Virus record (IMG/VR): IMGVR_UViG_3300036851_000104
Coordinates: 1 to 41,421 of that record
Length of the DNA stretch: 41,421 nt
Strand: one strand, 5' to 3'
Source of the DNA: a virus
This document shows, one piece after another, positions 1 to 7,468 of the stretch. Every line of letters starts with the position of its first letter. Position 1 is the stretch's first letter. Below the pieces are notes generated by a model. That model was not told where the DNA came from, did no database searches, and saw only the letters and a list, made by a program, of their open reading frames with translations. A program made the translations under genes and the position numbers.

Positions 1-51
1 CGCGTTGAGCGGGAGCCTGCCCAGCTTTCGATCAGCGAGGTGGCGGCATGA
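1..51 (+). CDS. 3' end of winged-helix HTH protein (partial)
   Basis: These are the last codons, ending in QLSISEVAA and a TGA at 49-51, of the gene that is complete at 41040-41345. It is present here only because the contig is a cut circle and should not be counted as a separate gene. Confidence 0.85.
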   Translation, partial: RVEREPAQLSISEVAA

Positions 52-127
52 CTCGCTGCCTCCATTGCGGCAAGCCGCGCCGTTCCGCCAAGGGCCTGAA
101 GAAGGTCTACCGCAACGCCTACGAGCA
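1..127. repeat. Direct terminal repeat, left copy
   Basis: These bases are identical to 41295-41421. The length of 127 equals a common maximum assembly k-mer, so the repeat probably marks a circularly closed assembly and not a biological terminal repeat. It falls inside coding sequence: the end of the HTH gene at 41040 and the start of the zinc-ribbon gene at 48. Confidence 0.95.
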
Positions 128-239
128 GGACGAATTCTGCACCTCCGTGTGCGCGAAGGCTTATTACGGCGTCGTCAATGCTGGGGATAGCGTTGGGGTT
201 GGCGGGCACATTGGTTACCGGAAGCCGAGGGTCGCGTGA
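48..239 (+). CDS. Small zinc-ribbon protein
   Basis: This is a 63-residue protein with CLHC near the N terminus and a second cysteine pair, CTSVC, about 30 residues later. Together they fit a four-cysteine zinc ribbon. The ATG at 48 overlaps the stop of the preceding HTH gene (ATGA). The gene lies early after the cro-like gene, so it is probably made early in infection. The family function is unknown. A DNA- or RNA-binding accessory role is only inferred from the zinc ribbon. A partial second copy of its start lies at 41342-41421 because of the terminal repeat. Confidence 0.7.
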   Translation: MTRCLHCGKPRRSAKGLKKVYRNAYEQDEFCTSVCAKAYYGVVNAGDSVGVGGHIGYRKPRVA

Positions 240-532
240 GCGTCACCGCGATCGCGGAGTTCCGCGCGAGTACGGCCGCGCTCGAGGTTCACCGGCTGCA
301 ACGCCAGGTCCGCCATTTACGCGGCCAGCTGACGGAGGCGCGGATCGAGACGCAGCAGGCGAAGTCGACCGCGACGTTCTGGCAGCACATGTATGAGGAC
401 GCGAGCGCGAAGGTCTGGAAGCCGTGCGGTTACTGCGGATCGCAGACTCGCGAGGACGCGTGCGCTCGCTGCCGTGATCTGTTGGCACTGGACCCGAACG
501 TTCAGGCGTCGAAGCGAAGGAGGGATCGGTGA
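236..532 (+). CDS. Small coiled-coil zinc-finger protein
   Basis: This is a 98-residue protein starting at GTG 236, which overlaps the previous stop in a GTGA arrangement. Residues about 15-50 are rich in Arg, Gln, Leu and Glu in a pattern fitting a coiled coil. The C-terminal half carries CGYCGS and CARC, a CxxC...CxxC zinc ribbon. No enzyme motif is visible. It belongs to a chain of overlapping early genes (48-1599), so it is probably co-transcribed with them. Its function is unknown. Confidence 0.7.
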   Translation: MSVTAIAEFRASTAALEVHRLQRQVRHLRGQLTEARIETQQAKSTATFWQHMYEDASAKVWKPCGYCGSQTREDACARCRDLLALDPNVQASKRRRDR

Positions 533-759
533 CCCGCTACGTCGTCCTTGAACTCGATCGGGGTGAGCACGTCTGGCGTGATCTCGCTGCCGTCGACGCT
601 CATTCAGCCGAGGCGGCGATCCGCAAGTACGCGGGCGACCAGGGCGGAACGTTCGTCGCCGTGCCGGAGCGTTCGTGGACGGCGTACACGGCGAGCGTGG
701 AGACGCGCCGGCAGATCAAGCTTGAGGTCACCGGGGCGGCCGCGGAGGAAGGCGAGTGA
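529..759 (+). CDS. Hypothetical early protein
   Basis: This is a 76-residue acidic protein starting with GTG at 529 and overlapping the previous stop by four bases. The sequence alternates strand-like and helix-like stretches (RYVVLELD, then AEAAIRKYAG, then GTFVAVPERSW), which suggests a small alpha/beta fold. I do not recognise the family. The overlaps on both sides argue that it is translated. Confidence 0.65.
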   Translation: MTRYVVLELDRGEHVWRDLAAVDAHSAEAAIRKYAGDQGGTFVAVPERSWTAYTASVETRRQIKLEVTGAAAEEGE

Positions 760-827
760 TCTATCTGACCTGGTTGTTGATGGTTGGCGCGGCGTCGGTG
801 TTCGTGCGGCTGGCGGCAGGCCGATGA
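756..827 (+). CDS. Very small membrane peptide
   Basis: This is a 23-residue frame starting at GTG 756 (GTGA overlap with the upstream stop) and ending at TGA 825-827, where it overlaps the next ATG. Nearly the whole peptide is one hydrophobic segment, with arginines only near the C terminus, so it would be a single-pass membrane peptide. Support comes from the overlaps and hydrophobicity only. Function is unknown. Confidence 0.45.
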   Translation: MIYLTWLLMVGAASVFVRLAAGR

Positions 828-1264
828 GCAAGCCGGAAGTAACGCGTGTCTGCTCGGGCTGTCGTCAAGAGAAGCCCCTGGAAAGCTTTCATCGCGACTC
901 TCAGAAGCGCCTAGGCCGCAAGTATGAATGCCGAGCATGTGCGGCGTACCGCACTCGCCAGTTGCGAATCGAAAATCCGAACTGGAAGGCTGGGCGACGC
1001 CAGGGAATCAGAAAGAGCCGATCACTAAAGGAGTGGCGGCGCAGAAATCCCGAGAAGCAAAAAGCGCACGACGCTATCAATCGGGCGATTCGCAGAGGAC
1101 GGCTCGTCCGCCCTAGCCGCTGCGAGACCTGTGGCATTCATTGCAGACCACATGCCCATCACTCGGACTACTCACGTCCGCTTGATGTGTCTTGGCTTTG
1201 CGACCGCTGCCATCACGGTATGCATTGGGAAGAACGCTGGGCAAACGAGAGACAGATCGCATGA
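824..1264 (+). CDS. HNH-like zinc-finger protein
   Basis: This is a 146-residue protein. The start is taken at ATG 824, where it overlaps the preceding stop; the frame extends further upstream only as a shadow of other genes. The N-terminal part has CSGC...CRAC. The C-terminal part has CETC, then AHHSDYSRPL, then LCDRCHHGMH, an arrangement common in short phage HNH-like proteins. It may be a free-standing nuclease or a DNA-binding zinc protein. Its base composition is visibly less GC-rich than its neighbours, which suggests separate acquisition. Confidence 0.75.
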   Translation: MSKPEVTRVCSGCRQEKPLESFHRDSQKRLGRKYECRACAAYRTRQLRIENPNWKAGRRQGIRKSRSLKEWRRRNPEKQKAHDAINRAIRRGRLVRPSRCETCGIHCRPHAHHSDYSRPLDVSWLCDRCHHGMHWEERWANERQIA

Positions 1265-1599
1265 CTGAAACCTTTCGGACAATTCCGATCACCCGCCGCA
1301 CCCGCGACCTGCTCGCCAGAATCGATAGCTATGCGGAACTTGCCGCGCCGATCCCATCGCATATTCGTTGGGAGATCCGCGAGCTGGTCGACCAGTGGGA
1401 TGACGCGGTTGATAGCGAAGTTGTCGTTGAGGAGGCACTTGCTGAGGTCCGTCATTTGCCTGGCTGCGGGGAAGGCTTCTGCGTTGATGGCTGCCCTGCT
1501 TGGCCGTACATCAAGGCGGCGATAAACGCGCACCAACGGAGGCAGCCGATTTCCCCGACTCCACGGATTCTTCCGGCGACTACAGGGCGGACATCTTGA
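1261..1599 (+). CDS. Hypothetical early protein with cysteine cluster
   Basis: This is a 112-residue protein starting at ATG 1261, inside an ATGA overlap. A C-terminal stretch contains CGEGFCVDGC, a tight cysteine cluster that could bind metal. The rest looks helical and acidic. It directly precedes the recombination nuclease and overlaps its TTG start, so the two are probably translated together. The family is not recognised. Confidence 0.65.
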   Translation: MTETFRTIPITRRTRDLLARIDSYAELAAPIPSHIRWEIRELVDQWDDAVDSEVVVEEALAEVRHLPGCGEGFCVDGCPAWPYIKAAINAHQRRQPISPTPRILPATTGRTS

Positions 1600-2528
1600 A
1601 GGATTCCGCGACCACCTCCCTCCCAACGGCGGCGGCCGACACGGTCTCGGCAACCGCGGCCGCCGCCCCCCCTCCCGGCATCCATGAACTTTCAGCGGAC
1701 GCCTATCACGCCGACCCGTGTGCGCAACCATCACTGAGCTCATCGATCGCCCACCTGCTGATCGAAAGTTCGCCGGCACACGCTCGCGTCGCACACCCGC
1801 GCCTGAATCCCGATTACCAGCGCGTCGATTCCGATCGCTTCGACCTTGGCAATACCGTCCATGCGCTGCTCCTCGAGGAGTGCGACCCTGAAGCCGCCGT
1901 TGCCGTAATTCATGCGAACGACTGGCGTACCAACGCGGCGAAGGAACAACGAGAGTTCGCTCGCGCCGAGGGCAAGATCCCGTTGCTTACTCATCAGCTC
2001 GATTCGGTCCTGGCCATGTGCAAGTCGGTCCGCAGGCAGATCACCCAAACTGAGTGCGACCCGCCGCTACTTGGCGTCGGCAAGCCAGAACAGACGCTGA
2101 TCTGGCAGGAGGGCGACGTTACCTGTCGTGCGCTCGTCGACTGGCTGCATGATGACTGCCGCGCCATTGACGACATCAAAACCACGAGCGCGAGCGCGAA
2201 CCCGGACCGATGGACGCGCACCCTCTATTCGATCGGCGCCGACGTTCAAGCTGCTTTTCACCTGCGTGGCCTGAAAGCGCTCACTGGTAAGGACGCGGAG
2301 ATGCGCTACATCGTCGTTGAGACCGCGCCGCCCTTTGCGCTTAGTGTTGTCTCGCTCGCACCGTCCGCGCTCTCGATTGCACAGGACAAGTGCGAATGGG
2401 CAATCAATCGCTGGCGGGAGTGCATGGAATCCGGGCAATGGCCGAGCTACCCAAGGAAGGTGGCATATGCCGAGGCACCCGCTTGGGCCGAGGTTCAGTG
2501 GCTTGAAAAGGAAGCGAGAGCTGCGTGA
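1596..2528 (+). CDS. RecE-like / DUF3799 PD-(D/E)XK exonuclease
   Basis: This is a 310-residue protein that I read as a phage DNA-end-processing exonuclease of the RecE/DUF3799 type, which generates single-stranded DNA for annealing. Visible features are an N-terminal YHADPCAQPSLSSS segment, GNTVHALLLEE (the conserved G-x-x-x-H near the nuclease core), and the active-site-like DDIKTT followed by YSIGADVQAAFH. That D...(D/E)xK plus downstream Gln helix is typical of the family. The TTG at 1596 overlaps the previous stop and follows an AGGGCGG stretch; the frame upstream of this is a shadow of the previous gene. It lies two genes from a Sak4-like ATPase, as expected for a recombination module. 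Confidence 0.75.
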   Translation: MKDSATTSLPTAAADTVSATAAAAPPPGIHELSADAYHADPCAQPSLSSSIAHLLIESSPAHARVAHPRLNPDYQRVDSDRFDLGNTVHALLLEECDPEAAVAVIHANDWRTNAAKEQREFARAEGKIPLLTHQLDSVLAMCKSVRRQITQTECDPPLLGVGKPEQTLIWQEGDVTCRALVDWLHDDCRAIDDIKTTSASANPDRWTRTLYSIGADVQAAFHLRGLKALTGKDAEMRYIVVETAPPFALSVVSLAPSALSIAQDKCEWAINRWRECMESGQWPSYPRKVAYAEAPAWAEVQWLEKEARAA

Positions 2529-2980
2529 ACGCGCGCGCACGCCGAGAGTTGCGATTCATCAGGGGGCTCATTGATCTATCGCCTGGCGAATGCTGGGATT
2601 GGAAAGGGCCGCTGGACTACAAGGGCTACGGCAAGTTCAACTTTGGCGAGCGTCACACGGGGGCGCATCGTGTCGCTTACGAACTCTGGGTTGGTCCAAT
2701 CCCTGAGGGGATGACCATCGACCATCTTTGCCGCAACCCAGCCTGCGTCAATCCCAAGCATCTCGAGGTCGTCACGTCGGCCGAGAATACCCTTAGGGGA
2801 TTCGGCGTCACCGCTATCAATGCGCGAAAGACGCATTGCCCCCAGGGGCATGAATACACACCGGAGAACACGATGCTATGGGGTCCGAATCGTCGATGGC
2901 GTGTGTGCCGGACATGCGATCGCGAGAAGCAACGTCTTCGATGGCGTAAACGGAAGACAGAGAAGGCGGAGGCGTCGTGA
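2525..2980 (+). CDS. HNH endonuclease (HNH_3 type) with C-terminal zinc finger
   Basis: This is a 151-residue protein starting at GTG 2525 in a 4-base overlap. The N-terminal half has CWDWKG, then the HNH core in TIDHLCRNPACVNPKHLE. The C-terminal half has CPQGHEYTPEN...CRTCDRE, the second zinc site often seen in phage homing-type HNH proteins. It sits between the two genes of the recombination module, as free-standing homing endonucleases often do. It is paralogous to the HNH at 6303 (shared GYG, HR.AYE, IDH.C.N and NP.HLE). Confidence 0.88.
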   Translation: MNARARRELRFIRGLIDLSPGECWDWKGPLDYKGYGKFNFGERHTGAHRVAYELWVGPIPEGMTIDHLCRNPACVNPKHLEVVTSAENTLRGFGVTAINARKTHCPQGHEYTPENTMLWGPNRRWRVCRTCDREKQRLRWRKRKTEKAEAS

Positions 2981-4023
2981 CGTTCACCTTTCGCCCTGCC
3001 CGCCGTGAGCAAACTCCGCTTGTCGTTGGCATCGCCGGACCGACCAAGAGCGGGAAGACCTACAGTGCCCTACGGCTCGCAACCGGCCTTGCGAACGGTG
3101 GGCCTATCGCGATGGTCAACGCGGAAGGTCCGAAAGGCCACCAATATGCGGACACGTTCGACTACCTCGCCACCGACATCACGGCACCCTACCGGCCCGA
3201 GCGTTACACGGAAGTCCTGAAGACAGCGCTTGCCCTCGACCCGCGTCCTGCTGTTGTGATCATCGATTCGCTGTCGCATATGCATGACGGCCCAGGTGGC
3301 ATGTTGGAGTACCACGATGCCGAACTCGATCGGCTTGCAGGCAGTGACAACAAGGCCCGGCTGCGCTCTACATGGTCGGCCTGGGTCAGGCCAAAGGCGG
3401 CCGAGAATGAGTTCATTTATGCCGCGCTTGAGTCCGGCGCCCATCTGATTCTCTGCTTCAGAGCGAAACAGAAAATCAAGCCAGTCAAAGGTAGTGAGCC
3501 GATCGACTTGGGCTGGCAACCGATCTCGAGCGAGCGAGTGTCGTTCGAGACCCTGTTCACGCTGATGCTGCCGCCGCATTCGAAGGGCGTCCCGGACTTG
3601 ACGATTTCGGAGATGCGGGAGCCGTTCGATTCGCTGATTCCGAAGGATCAGCAGATCAGCGAGGCGACGGGTCGGCGATTGGCCGAGTGGGCGCGCGGCG
3701 GGCCTGGGCCGTTGGTGGAGGGGGAAGCTGCGACGCCAGATGGCGGTGAGATGCCGGTACCGGCTGGCGCACCCCCCTCCACGAGCGGCTTCCAGGCGCC
3801 ACACGGGACCGCCAGCGAACCATCCGAGCCGCCGCTCGAACTCACGGCCGCGGTGCTGATTGAGTCGCTGAAACAGGCGGGGATCGCGTCGGAGCGGGCG
3901 GCTGCGGTTGGCCGGGAGTTGTTTCCTGGCCGGTCGGGGGTGAAGGCGATGACGGCGGTGGAGCGCGGCGAATTGTGGCGAGCGTTGCGGGAGCAGCCGG
4001 CCGAGCAGGGAACGCTTGTGTGA
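2977..4023 (+). CDS. RecA-fold ATPase, Sak4-like recombinase
   Basis: This is a 348-residue P-loop ATPase. Residues 21-28 are GPTKSGKT (Walker A) and residues 92-98 are AVVIIDS (Walker B). Phage Sak4-type and related AAA/RecA ATPases load onto single-stranded DNA and promote annealing. A low-complexity Pro/Gly/Ala-rich linker near residues 240-290 precedes a small helical C-terminal domain. Starting at GTG 2977, it overlaps the HNH gene upstream. With the RecE-like nuclease at 1596 it forms a recombination pair. No separate RecT/Erf-type annealase or SSB was recognised, so this ATPase is the likely annealing factor. Confidence 0.8.
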   Translation: MTFTFRPARREQTPLVVGIAGPTKSGKTYSALRLATGLANGGPIAMVNAEGPKGHQYADTFDYLATDITAPYRPERYTEVLKTALALDPRPAVVIIDSLSHMHDGPGGMLEYHDAELDRLAGSDNKARLRSTWSAWVRPKAAENEFIYAALESGAHLILCFRAKQKIKPVKGSEPIDLGWQPISSERVSFETLFTLMLPPHSKGVPDLTISEMREPFDSLIPKDQQISEATGRRLAEWARGGPGPLVEGEAATPDGGEMPVPAGAPPSTSGFQAPHGTASEPSEPPLELTAAVLIESLKQAGIASERAAAVGRELFPGRSGVKAMTAVERGELWRALREQPAEQGTLV

Positions 4024-4223
4024 TGACGTGGATTCGCGGCACTCATCCATTCCAGTTCCGATCAGGCGAATGGGCGGAACTTCTCACGACCGCGCCAAGC
4101 CCTGACGGAAAGGACTGCTACGTCGTTCGCTTTCGGGATGGGGCGACTGATTACTGGCGCGTGGATGATTCGGTTGAGCGCTACGAGTTCACTGAAGAGG
4201 TGCCATATGAGCGAGCATCCTGA
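4023..4223 (+). CDS. Hypothetical small protein
   Basis: This is a 66-residue protein starting at ATG 4023, directly against the ATPase stop. It is strand-rich with several Trp and Tyr residues, and includes YVVRFRDGATDYWRVDD, which resembles a small beta-barrel or SH3-like fold. No family is recognised. It overlaps the next gene by 17 bases. Confidence 0.65.
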   Translation: MTWIRGTHPFQFRSGEWAELLTTAPSPDGKDCYVVRFRDGATDYWRVDDSVERYEFTEEVPYERAS

Positions 4224-4476
4224 TCGTCTCGGCGCCCTCGTCGACAGCTGGCAGGAACGCTCGGCGGATTACGTCCGCCAAGCTCAGAAGCTTGACGACG
4301 AAGGCAAACCGATGGAAGCGCTCCGCCTCGGAACCTACGCGCTGCAATGGAACCTCGCCGCCAAAGAACTCTCCAACACATTGGTTGAGCTCGCGGCCGA
4401 CCAGCTGGACGAGCCGTTGCGCGAGGCGACCAGGGAACTGTTGCGGCCACGGCACCTGAAAGCAGTGCCGGAATGA
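4207..4476 (+). CDS. Hypothetical helical protein
   Basis: This is an 89-residue, strongly helical, charged protein. ATG 4207 lies inside the end of the previous gene, after a GAAGAGG sequence that can serve as the ribosome site. There are no cysteines or enzyme motifs. It looks like a small all-alpha binding protein. Function is unknown. Confidence 0.65.
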   Translation: MSEHPDRLGALVDSWQERSADYVRQAQKLDDEGKPMEALRLGTYALQWNLAAKELSNTLVELAADQLDEPLREATRELLRPRHLKAVPE

Positions 4477-4760
4477 GCGAAGAAGGCCAGGCGGCTATTG
4501 CGCCGCTCACGCATGAAACAACGATCGAAATCGCGCGAGCAGTCGCCGACTACTGGCGGAAGGCTGCACTCGCATGGGGTGACCGCCCGATCCCCGGCAG
4601 CCTGATGGCACATCCGCTCTGCTGTGTCCTCGCCGCGCTTGACGGCACCACAGCACGGCCGGAAGACCTCGGCGTTGAGGCTAGCTCACCTGAAGCCCTA
4701 CGCATTGAAGTAGCGGGCTACCGAGAGGCAGGAGCAATTGAGCGACAGGAAACCTTGTGA
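4473..4760 (+). CDS. Hypothetical protein
   Basis: This is a 95-residue protein with an ATGA overlap at its start (4473) and a GTGA overlap at its end. It is mostly helical, with no recognised motif. Its place in an unbroken chain of overlapping genes leading to the integrase supports translation. Function is unknown. Confidence 0.6.
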   Translation: MSEEGQAAIAPLTHETTIEIARAVADYWRKAALAWGDRPIPGSLMAHPLCCVLAALDGTTARPEDLGVEASSPEALRIEVAGYREAGAIERQETL

Positions 4761-4891
4761 CCGGCTACGCGCTCCTCATCGCCGCCGCCACGATCGCCTA
4801 CGGAATCACCAGCTTCGCGATCGGACTCCGCATCGGCGCACTCATCGCCAGAAGAGAACGCAGACAACGCGGACGGGTGATCTATGGGTGA
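4757..4891 (+). CDS. Small single-pass membrane protein
   Basis: This 44-residue frame starts at GTG 4757 in a GTGA overlap and ends at TGA 4889-4891, overlapping the excisionase-like gene. It has one long hydrophobic segment (residues about 4-31) followed by a basic tail RRERRQRGR, so it is predicted to insert with the tail in the cytoplasm. Function is unknown. Confidence 0.55.
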   Translation: MTGYALLIAAATIAYGITSFAIGLRIGALIARRERRQRGRVIYG

Positions 4892-5081
4892 ACGCTTCGA
4901 ACAACTGATCGACTGCAAGGGCATCCAAGACGAGCTCGGAGTCACCCGCGCCGCCGCCGAAAAGATGATGCGGCAACTCCCCAATGTCCAGGTCGAAGGC
5001 TTGCGCAAGCTGTACGTCAAGCGCAGCGACCTGAAAGCTCTCCTTGAGCGAAGCACGAAGAAGGAGACGCAGGCCGCGTGA
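4884..5081 (+). CDS. Excisionase-like MerR-type HTH protein
   Basis: This is a 65-residue protein fitting a winged helix-turn-helix of the excisionase/MerR class: a helix-turn-helix around DELGVTRAAAEKMMRQLP, then a wing with LRKLYVKRSDLKALLER. Such proteins bind attachment-site DNA and steer the integrase toward excision. It overlaps the integrase start by four bases, which supports the role. A generic small DNA-binding regulator cannot be excluded. Confidence 0.75.
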   Translation: MGERFEQLIDCKGIQDELGVTRAAAEKMMRQLPNVQVEGLRKLYVKRSDLKALLERSTKKETQAA

Positions 5082-6133
5082 CCTCGGTCTACATCACTCG
5101 GCGTGAAACGAAGGACAGTGGACCACGCTACGTCGTCCGCTACCGCCTCGGTGGACGCGGCACCAAGCTCGAGCATGCCGGCAGCTTTAAGACACAGCGC
5201 GAAGCGAGGATACGCCGTGATCTTGTCGCTGGCGAACTCGCGGCAGGACGCGATCCAAGACCAGCGCTTCGCGTCATTCCAGCCGAGACGCGCGACTATC
5301 GCGAATGGGCAAAGGCATATAAGGCCAGCCGCGTCGACCTTAGCGACCGCACTGCTCGAGGCGTCAATGCGCACCTGAAACGACTGCTGCCGTTCTTCGG
5401 TGAGCGCGACCCCCGGACGATCACCGTCGGCGACACGCAGGAATGGATTGGCATCAATGCTGACCTGACACCCGCGACGCTTCGCCGCTATCTCTCCACA
5501 CACCGGCTGATCCTTGACTTCGCGGACGTCGAGCCGAATCCCGCCCGCGATCGGCGCCTCAAACTCCCGACTTCAGACCATGTCGAAGTATCACCGCCGA
5601 CCGCTGGGCATCTGCTGGCGCTGCTTGATGTGACCCCAGCTAGGTGGCGGTTGCCATTGATTGTGATCGAACAGACGGGGATGACCGTCGGCGAAATCGA
5701 GGCGCTCAGCTGGGGCGACGTCGACGAGAGCGGCTGCCAATTTCGTTTGCGCCGACGGACGGTCAAGGCCCAAATCGCCGCCAGGGCACGGTGGGTGCAG
5801 GTGCCCGCCTGGCTGATGGGCTACGTGTCGGAGCTCTGCCCGGTCGACGATCGCGCCGCCGACCGCCAAGTCTTTCAGCGATTCAACGCCGATTCGGCTT
5901 GGGGTGTGATGGATCGCGCCTGCCGAACAGCGAAGATCCCGCACTACCATCCTCACGATCTGCGCCACCGTCGCGGCTCACTGTGGCACGGCCAGGGAAT
6001 ACCCGCCAAGCTGCTCGCGGAGCGCCTAGGGCACTCCCGTGCGTCAACGTCGCTGGACGTTTACAGCCACGTGATGCCGCTCGACGAGGTGCCGCAGGAA
6101 GCATTCGAAGCGTTGCTCGTGAGGTTCCCGTGA
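5078..6133 (+). CDS. int: Tyrosine-recombinase integrase (altered first catalytic Arg)
   Basis: This is a 351-residue phage integrase. An N-terminal arm-binding-like domain (residues about 1-65) is followed by a SAM-like core-binding domain (about 75-165) and the catalytic domain. Active-site residues visible are H293 and R296 in HDLRH, H319 in LGHS and the nucleophile Y329 in DVYSH. The first catalytic Arg, normally in TGxRxGE, is replaced by Thr203 (TGMTVGE), so catalysis may be impaired. The GTG start at 5078 overlaps the excisionase-like gene. No attachment site could be identified from the sequence alone. Confidence 0.92.
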   Translation: MTSVYITRRETKDSGPRYVVRYRLGGRGTKLEHAGSFKTQREARIRRDLVAGELAAGRDPRPALRVIPAETRDYREWAKAYKASRVDLSDRTARGVNAHLKRLLPFFGERDPRTITVGDTQEWIGINADLTPATLRRYLSTHRLILDFADVEPNPARDRRLKLPTSDHVEVSPPTAGHLLALLDVTPARWRLPLIVIEQTGMTVGEIEALSWGDVDESGCQFRLRRRTVKAQIAARARWVQVPAWLMGYVSELCPVDDRAADRQVFQRFNADSAWGVMDRACRTAKIPHYHPHDLRHRRGSLWHGQGIPAKLLAERLGHSRASTSLDVYSHVMPLDEVPQEAFEALLVRFP

Positions 6134-6306
6134 ACATTCACCAGCTGATTCACGGCGCAATCTCGCTGCTGGAGTTGAGCGTGGGTTTCCATGTGGGAAA
6201 GGTACGGGGTCAGCAGCCAGGCGGAAGCCGCCTAACCATCCTTGTTGTAGAGGCTGTGCCTGCCGCTGAATGCTGGCGGCGTGAGGCATCGGTGAACACG
6301 CGATGA
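6130..6306 (+). CDS. Hypothetical small protein after integrase
   Basis: This is a 58-residue frame starting with GTG 6130 in a 4-base overlap with the integrase stop and ending in an overlap with the following HNH start. It has no recognisable domain. The overlaps at both ends support translation, but this segment could also hold attachment-site sequence, which often lies next to the integrase. Confidence 0.5.
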   Translation: MNIHQLIHGAISLLELSVGFHVGKVRGQQPGGSRLTILVVEAVPAAECWRREASVNTR

Positions 6307-6776
6307 CGATGGAATGGCCTAGAACCGGTGTTCGTTTCCGCAGCGCTGATCTAGAGGAATCAGACCGGAGCAAGCCGCGGCTGCTCGATCTGTTCAATGC
6401 GCGCGTCACTCGCAGCGATATCTGCTGGGAATGGACTGGCGCACATAACGACCTCGGGTACGGCCAGTTGTGGTTTGCCGGTCGGATGGTCTATACGCAT
6501 CGCTTCGCTTACGAACAGTTCATAGGCCCGATCGGAGAAGGACTGGAGATTGATCATCGCTGCGGAAATACCGGGTGCTGCAATCCAACACATCTTGAAG
6601 CTGTCACACATCAAGAGAACATTCGACGAGGTCGCGCAGGAACGAAGACAGCCTGCAATTACGGCCACGATTGGACTAATCCCCGCAATGTCTACATTCG
6701 CCACGACGGACGCCGCTGGTGTGCTGCGTGCTCTCGCGAACGCCAGAACCGTGCCTACGCAGAAGGCCGGCGATGA
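6303..6776 (+). CDS. HNH endonuclease (HNH_3 type)
   Basis: This is a 157-residue protein with CWEWTG, the HNH core IDHRCGNTGCCNPTHLE and a downstream zinc pair (ACNYGHDW...CAACSRE). It matches the layout of the HNH at 2525 and the two are clearly paralogous. It is probably a mobile homing-type endonuclease. It is less GC-rich than the flanking genes, which supports recent arrival. It overlaps the methyltransferase start by four bases. Confidence 0.88.
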   Translation: MTMEWPRTGVRFRSADLEESDRSKPRLLDLFNARVTRSDICWEWTGAHNDLGYGQLWFAGRMVYTHRFAYEQFIGPIGEGLEIDHRCGNTGCCNPTHLEAVTHQENIRRGRAGTKTACNYGHDWTNPRNVYIRHDGRRWCAACSRERQNRAYAEGRR

Positions 6777-7468
6777 GTCGGCCACGTCTCTTGGATCTCT
6801 TTTGCGGCGCTGGCGGCGCGGCAATGGGCTATGCGAGGGCGGGCTTCGAGGTTGTCGGCGTGGACATCAAGCCGCAGCCGCGCTATCCGTTCGCTTTCTA
6901 CCAATACGACGCTCTGGAGTTTCTTGGATCACTGAATTCGCTGGCTGAGTCTGCGTGGTGGCCTGATGACTTTGACGCGATCCACGCGAGTCCGCCGTGC
7001 CAGCGATACAGCCGTCTTGCGAAGATGCATCCGGCGCGTGAGTACCCAGACCTGATCGGGCCGACTCGCGAAGCCCTGCACGAGACCGGACTGCCTTTCG
7101 TGATCGAGAACATCGAAGGCGCTCCGCTCGCGCACTATCCGACACTCGATGGCCTCTGGGGCATCATCCTCTGCGGGTCCATGTTCGGACTCGGCGTTGA
7201 GCGGGGCGAGCTACGGCGCCACCGCGCGTTCGAGGCGAACTTCCCGCTCGTGCAGCCTCAGTGCCGACACCGTCGCCGCGCGGTCGGCGTCTACGGCCAT
7301 GGCGGGCACTCGGGCAAGCACCGGATGCTTTACCGGGATGAGGCCGCCGAGGCGATGGAGATCGCGTGGGCGAACCGTGACGAGATGGCCCAAGCGATCC
7401 CGCCCGCCTACACCGAATTGATCGGCCACCAGCTGATCCAGCACCTGAAAGCACAGGCGGCCGCGTGA
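6773..7468 (+). CDS. C5-cytosine DNA methyltransferase
   Basis: This is a 231-residue protein with methyltransferase motif I DLFCGAGG (residues 8-15), the catalytic motif IV SPPCQ (Cys76) and motif VI ENIEG (from residue 112). A C-terminal AIPPAYTELIGHQ resembles motif X. It should transfer a methyl group from S-adenosylmethionine to cytosine C5. It is short for a classical enzyme, with a reduced target-recognition region. There is no partner restriction gene, so protection from host restriction is the likely role. ATG 6773 is chosen because it overlaps the HNH stop; further upstream is a shadow of that gene. Confidence 0.85.
   Translation: MSRPRLLDLFCGAGGAAMGYARAGFEVVGVDIKPQPRYPFAFYQYDALEFLGSLNSLAESAWWPDDFDAIHASPPCQRYSRLAKMHPAREYPDLIGPTREALHETGLPFVIENIEGAPLAHYPTLDGLWGIILCGSMFGLGVERGELRRHRAFEANFPLVQPQCRHRRRAVGVYGHGGHSGKHRMLYRDEAAEAMEIAWANRDEMAQAIPPAYTELIGHQLIQHLKAQAAA

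Noticed and set aside
548-823. Long upstream extension of the HNH-like frame at 824
   Set aside because: It is the shadow of the genes at 529 and 756; ATG 824 in an overlap is the better start.
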